Source: an uncultured Eisenbergiella sp. (GTDB lineage: Bacteria; Bacillota; Clostridia; Lachnospirales; Lachnospiraceae). Taken from it: 57,642 nt of DNA. Location: NCBI GenBank assembly GCA_910585455.1, contig CAJUEL010000031.1:1-57642 (forward strand), given 5' to 3'. The notes beneath the pieces are model-generated. The model saw only the letters and a list, made by a program, of their open reading frames with translations, ran no database searches and was not told the DNA's origin. The stretch's first letter is position 1, and the number at the start of each line of letters is the position of its first letter. This document shows positions 51,609-57,642 of the stretch, piece by piece. Both the position numbers and the translations under genes were made by a program.

Positions 51609-51986
51609 TTTCCGTCTCCTGGCTCAATACGCCTTTTTTTGTCCATTGTATTGTCGTTTGATATCCGAGCTTTTCATACCATGATGGGACACCGGTATAA
51701 TGGATATAGCTGTAATCATAGCCCTCTTCCTTTAATATCTGCGTCACATGCTTTACCATCGTCAGCCCGATTCCACGGCTCTTTTTATCCCGTCAATATC
51801 TCCGTGATAATACCCAAATGAGATATTTTCACCGAATTTTTTATCATATGTGCATGGTTCAAATCCGGCAAGTGCTAAAATCATCTCATGATAAATCCAT
51901 TCATCCGGCATATTCCGGATATGTTCTCCATGAAAAAAATCCGGATGCATGCTGGTAAATAACTGTATCCCCTCCTGTCTGGTCAT
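51586..51986 (-). pseudogene. GNAT acetyltransferase remnant with internal deletion and frameshift
   Basis: The 5' part (51986 down to about 51765) encodes MTRQEGIQLFTSMHPDFF to about GYYHGDIDGI, with GGGAGGT before the ATG, then reaches a stop. The 3' part in another frame encodes KSRGIGLTMVKHV, the acetyl-CoA-binding loop (RGIG) of a GNAT, and ends VLSQETENGTTITF. The middle beta-sheet region of about 60 residues that should join them is missing, so an intact enzyme cannot be made. The old stop lies 23 bases inside rarA. The donor protein's substrate is unknown. Confidence 0.7.
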
Positions 51987-52182
51987 GACTGTGTACCTCC
52001 CAATGTAAATTTCAGCTTTTCCGCTATATGGCTACGCCTGATTCATTCCAAAATCCGGCTCTCATTTTTTTGATCCCTGAATTTTGACTAGTAAAAGAAT
52101 ATCATAGAATGACGTGCTTCGCAATCTTTCCCCTGGCTATATTTTTAGTTTTCACAGAGGTGGTATAACAGTTTGCGGAGCG

Positions 52183-52519
52183 AGGGAAATCCATTTTCAG
52201 TCCGAATCAGGGTGCGCCGGTCCGCCTGGACGGGAAATGCGGGCACGGAAGGGACATCAGACATGGTTTTTCAGGGCATGATATCCAAACCGGAGAAATT
52301 CCATCCGGTTTCCGGCACATTCCTGTGTTATGGCGCAATACTGTCCGAACGAAGTGAGTTGATTGCGCCATGACACGTTTTGGAATGAGCAGGGAACCGG
52401 ATGGAATTTCCCGGTTTGGATATAGCCCTGAAAAACCATGTCTGATGTCCCTTCCGTGCCCGCATTTCCCGTCCAGGCGGACCGGCGCACCCTGATTCGG
52501 ACTGAAAATGGATTTCCCT
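52183..52519. repeat. 337-bp near-perfect palindrome with 95-bp perfect ends
   Basis: The arms 52183-52339 and 52362-52519 are reverse complements, with the outer 95 bases (52183-52277 and 52425-52519) identical without a mismatch. The inner ~62 bases are similar with small gaps and substitutions, around a 22-base loop (52340-52361). Each inner arm holds its own small dyad (AAACCGG and CCGGTTT). Flanking bases TTGCGGAGCG (52173-52182) and TTGTGGAGCG (52521-52530) form a 10-base direct repeat with one mismatch, as left by an insertion. No credible gene lies inside. Candidates: a non-autonomous MITE-like element, or a very long RNA hairpin. The surrounding 687-base gap (51987-52672) holds otherwise only AT-rich DNA and the promoter at 52539. 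Confidence 0.9.
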
Positions 52520-52538
52520 GTTGTGGAGCGGACTGGAA

Positions 52539-52567
52539 TTGACATGGATGGAACTATTCTTTATAAT
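52539..52567 (+). promoter_or_regulatory. consensus sigma-A promoter of the LytTR operon
   Basis: TTGACA (52539-52544), 17 bases, TATAAT (52562-52567): a perfect match to consensus, eight bases after the direct repeat that flanks the palindrome. The leader to the regulator start is about 100 bases. Confidence 0.88.
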
Positions 52568-52672
52568 AATTGACAGGAAAGGCAGGTGACAGGATGGACC
52601 TCCGAAAGCGCAGGACGGTACAGGGAACAGGTCTTTCCGGAACGTGACTATTGATTCATGGAGACAGAAGAG

Positions 52673-53404
52673 ATGCTGCACATCATGATATGCGACGATG
52701 AGCCGACACAGCTCGCGCTGCTGGACGGGCTTGTGAAGGACTGGGCGAAACAGCGAAATATTGTGCCGGAAATTGATCTGTGCAAAAATGCCGATCATTT
52801 TTTCTTTTTGTGGGAAGAAAAAAAGGATGCGGACATCGTGCTTTTGGACATCGAAATGCCCGGCATGGACGGCATGTCCCTGGCGAAGCGGCTGCGCAGC
52901 ATGGGAGAAGGCGTGCAGATCATTTTCGTGACGGGATTTGTGGATTATGTGCTGGAGGGGTATGATGTGGATGCGGTATCCTATCTGCTAAAGCCAGTGA
53001 AAGAAGAGCGGCTGTACGCCTGTCTGGACAAGGCGAAGGACAGATGCGGCCGAAAGGGCCCGGAGCTGCTTTTGGAATCCGCCGGGGAGATCGTGAAGGT
53101 GAAGCTTTCCGATATCTGTTATCTGGAGAGCGCGGCGCACGATACGATGGTGCATTGCGTTGACAGGACGGAAGCGGTCCGGTGCAAAACGGGGATTTTG
53201 CAGATGGAGCGGCAGCTTGCGCAGGCGGGCGGTGTTTTTTTCAAAATTCACCGTTCCTATCTGATCAATCTTGCCGGCATAGAGCGGATTACCAAAAAAG
53301 AGGTCGTGATGGCAAACGGGCAGAGCCTGCCCATCGCCCGGGGAAAGTGGGACGAGCTGAATCAGGCATATTTGGGCTACTACAGGGGGAGGCAGGCAGA
53401 GTGA
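52673..53404 (+). CDS. LytTR-type response regulator
   Basis: 243 residues: receiver domain with Asp8/Asp9 pocket (ICDDEPTQ) and phospho-acceptor Asp59 (VLLDIEMPGMDG), then a C-terminal LytTR DNA-binding domain (about 135-240: DICYLESAAHDTMVHC, then FFKIHRSYLINL). Such regulators control peptide-signalling, bacteriocin or cell-wall genes by binding direct repeats. ATG 52673 has GGAGA nine bases upstream; ATG 52658 has no ribosome binding site. The stop overlaps the kinase start (TGATG). Confidence 0.92.
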   Translation: MLHIMICDDEPTQLALLDGLVKDWAKQRNIVPEIDLCKNADHFFFLWEEKKDADIVLLDIEMPGMDGMSLAKRLRSMGEGVQIIFVTGFVDYVLEGYDVDAVSYLLKPVKEERLYACLDKAKDRCGRKGPELLLESAGEIVKVKLSDICYLESAAHDTMVHCVDRTEAVRCKTGILQMERQLAQAGGVFFKIHRSYLINLAGIERITKKEVVMANGQSLPIARGKWDELNQAYLGYYRGRQAE

Positions 53405-54621
53405 TGGAACAGACCCTCAAAAAACTGATTTTTTTCTTTCTGTGGCTGCTTTTATACGGCTATTACGTGGAACGGGTGGGCACGATCCAGAAGGGGAGGG
53501 GAAAACGTCTGGCGGTCGCCGGACTGGGAATCGGGCTGTTGCTTGGCGCCTTCTGGTTTTTGCCGGCGCTCACATGGCTATTGCTTACGCTTCTCTTTTT
53601 TTTGTATACCCTGTTTTTTGACGAGGAACCGTTTCAAAAGCAATGGTGGCGCGTGCTGCTGATGGGCGTGCTTTTCTGGATGGCATCCCTTTTGCCGGTG
53701 CGTTTTTTGTTTGTGGGAAACGGTGCGGTTTTATTTTCGCTCTTTGTGCTGCTGGCGGATAAAAGGGAATATTTAAAGGGTGGCAATGCGGTTATGATGG
53801 CGGCGCTATATGTCCTTTTGACCGCTTTTCTGGGGCTTTCCGGACAGGAGACTGTGGTGGCAGACGGGTTCTGGCGGCGCGCCTTTCTTTGGGGCGGCGT
53901 CTGTGGAGAGGCGCTTTTGTTTTTTATGGCGGAAGGCGCCCTTTTTTCCTACAAAAAGAGCTTTGCGGTGCAGACGGAGCAGTTTCAGCGGGACGTGCTG
54001 GGGCACCAGTATGAGGAAATCCGGAGCATTTATTTGAACATGCGGGGCTGGCGGCATGACTATCACAATCATTTGCAGGTGATCAAGGCGCAGCTTGCCC
54101 TCAATAATCTGGAGGAGACCCGGCGCTATCTGGATGAGCTGGAGCATGATCTGGATCGGGTGGACACCTGGGTAAAATCGGGAAATCTGATGGTGGACGC
54201 GATTTTGAACAGCAAGCTTTCGCTGGCGGAGTCAAAAAAGATTGCCGTGAACTGTAAGGCGGTGCTGCCCGAAACGCTTTCCGTGGAGGACGTGGATCTG
54301 TGCGTGATTCTGGGTAATCTCCTGGACAATGCGCTGGAGGCGTGCGGGCAGATTCCGCAGGATAAGCGGTTTTTGCGCATCTATATGAATGTGAATAAAA
54401 GCCAGCTTTATCTTTCCGTGCAGAACGCGGCGAAGGAGGAGCTGGATTTCAACGAAAGAAATTATATCACAAACAAGCGGGGCAACCATGGCTTCGGCAT
54501 GCGGCGGGTGCGCGCGGCGGTGGAGAAGTACGAGGGGTTTTTGCATCTGGCGAATGAGCCGGGCATTTTTGCGGCGGAGGTGACGATGCCGCTGGCAGAG
54601 GTGAGAGATAAGGAAAAATGA
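53404..54621 (+). CDS. AgrC-like GHKL sensor histidine kinase
   Basis: 405 residues: six or so hydrophobic helices in the first ~190 residues (FFFLWLLLYGYYVERV to LLFFMAEGALF), a dimerisation helix with the modified H-box MRGWRHDYHNHLQVI (His218), and a GHKL ATPase domain with LGNLLDNALEAC and NHGFGMRRV. The fold is that of peptide-sensing kinases such as AgrC/ComD, so a secreted peptide ligand is possible. Its ATG shares an A with the regulator's stop. No pheromone gene is recognised nearby. Confidence 0.92.
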   Translation: MEQTLKKLIFFFLWLLLYGYYVERVGTIQKGRGKRLAVAGLGIGLLLGAFWFLPALTWLLLTLLFFLYTLFFDEEPFQKQWWRVLLMGVLFWMASLLPVRFLFVGNGAVLFSLFVLLADKREYLKGGNAVMMAALYVLLTAFLGLSGQETVVADGFWRRAFLWGGVCGEALLFFMAEGALFSYKKSFAVQTEQFQRDVLGHQYEEIRSIYLNMRGWRHDYHNHLQVIKAQLALNNLEETRRYLDELEHDLDRVDTWVKSGNLMVDAILNSKLSLAESKKIAVNCKAVLPETLSVEDVDLCVILGNLLDNALEACGQIPQDKRFLRIYMNVNKSQLYLSVQNAAKEELDFNERNYITNKRGNHGFGMRRVRAAVEKYEGFLHLANEPGIFAAEVTMPLAEVRDKEK

Positions 54622-56399
54622 AACAATTTTTTTCAAATTATAAACATATCATCTGGCTGTATAAACCATATTTAAAGTATGGAAAAGGGTTTGTGTTTTT
54701 CTCATTGCTTTTCTGGCTGTGTATCATCCCAATCGCACAGATTGTTTCGGTACATCTGCCCAGCACCATTGTGAATATGCTGCAGACAGGCCGGTCCTTT
54801 CGGGATATTGTCATATGTGTTATGGCGATGCAGATGATTCTGATGTTTCAGCCCATGTATGAAAATGTGTTCAACATGTTCTGCAAAAATATAATGCTTC
54901 CCTATGTGGAGGGAAAGCTTCGGCGGGATGTGTATGAGAAAGCGATCAAAACAGATTACCGGTATATTGATGACCCGCAGTATTATGACAGTTATACCTG
55001 GGCGGTGAGCCAGTATGCGGCGAAAGCGCAGGATGCGCAGGAGCTGGTGGACAGGATGGCATCCTCCGTGATTGTCATCATTTCCATGCTTGCAGTGATC
55101 GCGTTTCTTCGGCCGCTGGCGGTCGTGGTGACAATTGTGGGGACAGTGATCGAGAATATCATGTACATCGTCACGAATTACCATGATGTGAAAAAGGATG
55201 AGGAAGTCCTGCCCTATGACAGGAAACAGGATTATTTCCATAAGATTTTTTACAGCAGTGGGAATGCCGCCGATTTGAAAAGCACGAAGCTGGACAGATG
55301 CCTGCTGGAGAAATTTGAGGAGGCGCAGCAGAGCAAGCTGAAAATTATCCAAAGATACGGGCGAAAGATGATTCCCTGGGCGCTGGGAGGCGTTCTGACA
55401 TTTTACATTGCGCGCACCTTTGTCATATTGAATATCGCGTATGGAATCTATGTCCGCGACATTCCCACAGTCGCCGCATATATCACCATGATGGCGGCGG
55501 TGGAGGCGCTGAAAAATTCCATGAATGAGATGTTTTATTATGTGAAGGATGCGAACCGTCTGGGAATGTATGCGCAAAAAATCCGGGCTTTTTTTGACAT
55601 ACAATCCGACATAGAGACAGATACGACAGCAAAATCTGCGGCGCCCGACGGGGCTTTTACGGTGGAGTTTCAAAGCATCCGCTTTCAGTATCCGAATTCA
55701 GCGTTTGGCATCGCGGATTTTGATCTGCGCATAAATGCCGGAGAGAAAATTGCCATTGTGGGAGAGAACGGCGTCGGAAAATCCACGCTGGTGAAGCTTC
55801 TGATGAGGTTCTATGATGTGGACAGCGGCGCAATCCTGATAAACGGAAAAAATATCCGCGATTACGATGTCGCAGGGCTGCGGCAAAGGATAGGGGCCGC
55901 TTTTCAGAATCCCAATGTATACGCGGTGTCCTTTGCAGAGAATATCTGCCTGTATGAAAGTGTGGAGCCGGAGAAGCTGCGGCAGATTATCCAAAAGACC
56001 GGGCTTACAAAAGTGTTTGAAAAGAACGGCGCAGATGTCACCACAGAGGTGACGAGGGAATTTGATGAGGGAGGCATCATGCTTTCCGGCGGTGAAATGC
56101 AGAAGGTGGCGATCGCGAGGCTTTTGACTACCGGTTTTGGCCTGCTGCTTTTCGATGAACCCTCCTCTGCGCTGGATCCTCTTGCGGAATATGAGATGAC
56201 AAAGCTCATTCTGGACAGCAGCAACCTTTCAACCACCATCATTGTGGCTCACCGGCTGTCAACGATCAGAAACGCGGACCGAATCGTTTTGGTAGATGAA
56301 GGAAAGGTCGCAGAGATGGGAACCCATGAGGAGCTGATGGCCCTGAGAGGAAAATATTATGAAATGTTTACAAAGCAGGCGGAAAATTATGTGAGATAG
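54618..56399 (+). CDS. ABC exporter, fused permease-ATPase
   Basis: 593-residue half transporter: six membrane helices (about 25-310) followed by the nucleotide-binding domain (about 345-590) with Walker A GENGVGKST, Q-loop AFQNPNVYAVS, signature LSGGEMQKVAIARLL, Walker B LLLFDEPSSALDP and switch His in VAHRL. No C39 peptidase domain, so it is not a leader-cleaving bacteriocin exporter. It overlaps the kinase by four bases, so it is in the LytTR operon. Likely exports a drug, lipid or peptide; it would act as a homodimer or with an unseen partner. Confidence 0.92.
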   Translation: MKQFFSNYKHIIWLYKPYLKYGKGFVFFSLLFWLCIIPIAQIVSVHLPSTIVNMLQTGRSFRDIVICVMAMQMILMFQPMYENVFNMFCKNIMLPYVEGKLRRDVYEKAIKTDYRYIDDPQYYDSYTWAVSQYAAKAQDAQELVDRMASSVIVIISMLAVIAFLRPLAVVVTIVGTVIENIMYIVTNYHDVKKDEEVLPYDRKQDYFHKIFYSSGNAADLKSTKLDRCLLEKFEEAQQSKLKIIQRYGRKMIPWALGGVLTFYIARTFVILNIAYGIYVRDIPTVAAYITMMAAVEALKNSMNEMFYYVKDANRLGMYAQKIRAFFDIQSDIETDTTAKSAAPDGAFTVEFQSIRFQYPNSAFGIADFDLRINAGEKIAIVGENGVGKSTLVKLLMRFYDVDSGAILINGKNIRDYDVAGLRQRIGAAFQNPNVYAVSFAENICLYESVEPEKLRQIIQKTGLTKVFEKNGADVTTEVTREFDEGGIMLSGGEMQKVAIARLLTTGFGLLLFDEPSSALDPLAEYEMTKLILDSSNLSTTIIVAHRLSTIRNADRIVLVDEGKVAEMGTHEELMALRGKYYEMFTKQAENYVR

Positions 56400-56405
56400 C
56401 AGTAT

Positions 56406-56441
56406 GGGGCAGTGAAAAAAGTCCTGATTTTTCACTGCCCC
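56406..56441. other. long hairpin between convergent genes, possible terminator
   Basis: Perfect 14-bp arms GGGGCAGTGAAAAA (56406-56419) and TTTTTCACTGCCCC (56428-56441), eight-base loop. There is no T-run outside the stem, but the T/A-rich top and its place between the convergent ABC and PNPOx genes suggest a termination or mRNA-end role. Confidence 0.6.
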
Positions 56442-56465
56442 TGACCAGAAAACCGCGATATTGGC

Positions 56466-56939
56466 TCATGCCTCTACGCGGTGATCTGTAAATGTCCTGC
56501 CTGCGGTCATGGCTTCAATTTCCTGTCCCGTTATGTCGCCCTTATAATTTTCCGAGCTGCCGCTGTAAAACCGGCCGGATTCGGCGATAAATTCGACCAC
56601 ACAATAATCCTCATCCTCCACGCCGCCCGGATAATATTGGACGTCCTGCGGATGCCAGAGCATTTCCTTATATTCCCGGTCGAAGTGTATCACCGCCCTG
56701 CCGGACAGGCAAAGCGCCTCAAACGTGGAGGGATCCGAAAAATACAGGCAGGCATTTTCGTTTTTCAGAAGGCTCTGCACATGGGAAGAGCTGGTATTGG
56801 TCGAAATCAGGTGAACGCCGATGCCCTTGTGAAATGTGCTGAAAACCATGCGGATATTCTGCCGCCCGTTCTCATCGGTATAGCCGAGGGAAGCCACCTG
56901 GGAGCGGTCAATCAATGAATACATTTCCTGCTGTGTCAT
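56466..56939 (-). CDS. pyridoxamine 5'-phosphate oxidase-family (FMN-binding split-barrel) protein
   Basis: 157 residues, starting MTQQEMYSLIDRSQVASLGY, with the split-barrel pattern NIRMVFSTFHKGIGVHLIST and ACLYFSDPSTFEALCLSGRA typical of small FMN- or F420-binding general-stress proteins. A cofactor-binding flavin reductase or oxidase role is possible; the substrate is unknown. Its ATG overlaps the MarR stop by four bases, so it is the regulator's target gene by layout. Confidence 0.88.
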   Translation of the reverse strand: MTQQEMYSLIDRSQVASLGYTDENGRQNIRMVFSTFHKGIGVHLISTNTSSSHVQSLLKNENACLYFSDPSTFEALCLSGRAVIHFDREYKEMLWHPQDVQYYPGGVEDEDYCVVEFIAESGRFYSGSSENYKGDITGQEIEAMTAGRTFTDHRVEA

Positions 56940-57418
56940 TTGCTTTTTTCCTTTCTGCTTTGATGTTCTTTCTTGCTTTGATTTCCTTTTTCAGCCTGCT
57001 GCAGATTGTCCAGAATTCTGTCTAGGTATTTTTCCAGCTCGTCCACTTCTTTTTCTGAAAAATTCTGAAAAAACAGATCATTCATCTGCTGAGATACCAG
57101 ATCGTAATCCTTCTCAAGCAGGGATGCCTTTTGGGTCAGACAGATGAATGTTTTCCGCCGGTCATCTGCGCCTGGCTTTCGAAAGATCAGCCCGTTTTTC
57201 TCCATTCTGTCAAGCATGACGGTCAGCGTGTTTTTGGCAAGCCCGGTCTTTTTTGCAATTTCGACAATGGGAATGGCGTCCTTCTGCCAGAGTACGTAAA
57301 GGATATTGCCCTGGGGGCCATTGAAGTCTTCCACGCCGCAGTTTTGCAGCAGCTTTTGAAAAACTCTGCGCTGTGTCAGCTTGATTTGCGTGATTAAAAA
57401 ACCTGTTCTTGTGTCCAG
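56936..57418 (-). CDS. MarR-family transcriptional regulator, probable CTG start
   Basis: 160 residues with a winged helix-turn-helix core: EDFNGPQGNILYVLWQKD, TGLAKNTLTVMLDRMEKNGL and RRKTFICLTQKA, plus a long basic C-terminal tail. The frame opens at an ATG at 57457, but that ATG lies inside the promoter -10 (57453-57448). Downstream, AAAGGAGG (57433-57426) is seven bases from CTG (57418-57416), and the protein from there reads (M)DTRTGFLITQIK, a natural MarR N-terminus; ATT at 57421 is the only other candidate. It is the first gene of the MarR-PNPOx operon and probably represses it. Confidence 0.82.
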   Translation of the reverse strand: MDTRTGFLITQIKLTQRRVFQKLLQNCGVEDFNGPQGNILYVLWQKDAIPIVEIAKKTGLAKNTLTVMLDRMEKNGLIFRKPGADDRRKTFICLTQKASLLEKDYDLVSQQMNDLFFQNFSEKEVDELEKYLDRILDNLQQAEKGNQSKKEHQSRKEKSK

Positions 57419-57447
57419 AATCCGTCCTCCTTTCCGCTGTTGACAAT

Positions 57448-57490
57448 ATAGTACCATATAGAACTTTTTCTGTCAAGGTTCTATATAGAA
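57448..57490 (-). promoter_or_regulatory. promoter and dyad operators of the MarR operon
   Basis: On the minus strand TTGACA (57476-57471), 17 bases, TACTAT (57453-57448). A perfect 12-base palindrome TTCTATATAGAA lies at 57479-57490 upstream of the -35, and a related GTTCTATAT stretch occurs in the spacer (57464-57456), giving two probable MarR binding sites. Confidence 0.75.
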
Positions 57491-57517
57491 TTAATAAGCG
57501 GGCGTCAAAGGCGCTCA

Positions 57518-57642
57518 TTATTTAGCGCTGAATTTCATATATCGCATATTTACTACATATACCACAACAAAATAGCATAAATACAGGACAAAGAAGCAAA
57601 CCATAAAACCGCCGATAGCTTTAAACAGGTGATTGCGTATGG
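57518..57642 (-). CDS. C-terminal end of an unidentified membrane protein (partial)
   Basis: On the minus strand the frame from the window edge encodes 40 residues: IRNHLFKAIGGFMVCFFVLY, a hydrophobic run continuing CYFVVVYVV, then NMRYMKFSAK and a TAA at 57520-57518. It looks like the last membrane helix and short basic tail of an integral membrane protein. The family cannot be named from this fragment. It is upstream of, and in the same direction as, the MarR gene. Confidence 0.6.
   Translation of the reverse strand, partial: IRNHLFKAIGGFMVCFFVLYLCYFVVVYVVNMRYMKFSAK

Noticed and set aside
52173..52545. Open frames inside the long palindrome on both strands
   Set aside because: They are mirror copies created by the inverted repeat and encode nearly the same Arg/Gly-rich peptide from either arm; no ribosome binding site.
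54702..55673. 323-codon open frame opposite the ABC exporter
   Set aside because: His/Ile-rich mirror of transmembrane codons; the exporter reading is certain.
1..57642. CRISPR arrays, tRNA or rRNA genes
   Set aside because: No regularly spaced short repeats, no cloverleaf-like sequences and no rRNA-like blocks were seen on reading both strands.

Overview
The window reads as chromosome of a spore-forming, anaerobic Firmicute, most likely a gut Lachnospiraceae member. This is an inference from gene content: sporulation genes gpr and spoIIP, a PolC-type replicative polymerase, the MEP isoprenoid genes dxr and ispG, AGGAGG-type ribosome binding sites, a GH29 fucosidase, and gene orders typical of Clostridia. 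No rRNA, tRNA, CRISPR array or complete insertion sequence was seen.

Layout. (1) 1-2.6 kb: a 5'-broken YD-repeat gene, a small unknown protein, a tyrosine phosphatase and a lipoprotein. (2) 2.8-13 kb: amino-acid biosynthesis. A B12-dependent methionine synthase without the reactivation domain is co-directional with ilvB-ilvN; then a second ilvN, ilvC and lgt start from their own near-consensus promoter. A convergent LysR regulator is divergent from leuC-leuD, which is followed closely by a nucleoside hydrolase. (3) 14.2-19.1 kb: a BlaI/BlaR1-like pair behind tandem dyad operators, a bioY biotin transporter under a clear BirA box with a DUF1284 gene, and a GH29 alpha-L-fucosidase. (4) 19.1-27.5 kb: rpsT (minus strand), gpr, spoIIP, then the conserved run pyrH-frr-uppS-cdsA-dxr-rseP. 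(5) 27.7-34.8 kb: the expected rseP-ispG-polC neighbourhood is split by an AT-rich response regulator/kinase/ABC transporter block and a PP2C/Ser-Thr kinase pair. (6) 34.9-40.7 kb: ispG with its own promoter, and polC. (7) 40.8-46.6 kb: an AraC regulator and five alternating TIM-barrel and Gfo/Idh/MocA genes, which look like a keto-sugar pathway of unknown substrate. (8) 46.7-51.6 kb: ilvE, an M3 oligopeptidase, a RelBE-type toxin-antitoxin pair, rarA (minus strand) and an internally deleted GNAT pseudogene. (9) 52.0-57.6 kb: a 337-bp near-perfect palindrome next to a consensus promoter, a LytTR regulator/GHKL kinase/ABC exporter operon, a MarR-PNPOx operon read from a probable CTG start, and the last codons of a membrane protein.

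The most unusual items are the long palindrome at 52183-52519, the AT-rich ABC block inside the dxr-rseP-ispG-polC cluster with a terminator-like hairpin over the ATPase ribosome binding site, the TIM-barrel/dehydrogenase operon, the two adjacent ilvN genes, and the BlaR1-like protein with a non-penicillin-binding outer domain. All functions are from reading motifs; no database search was run.
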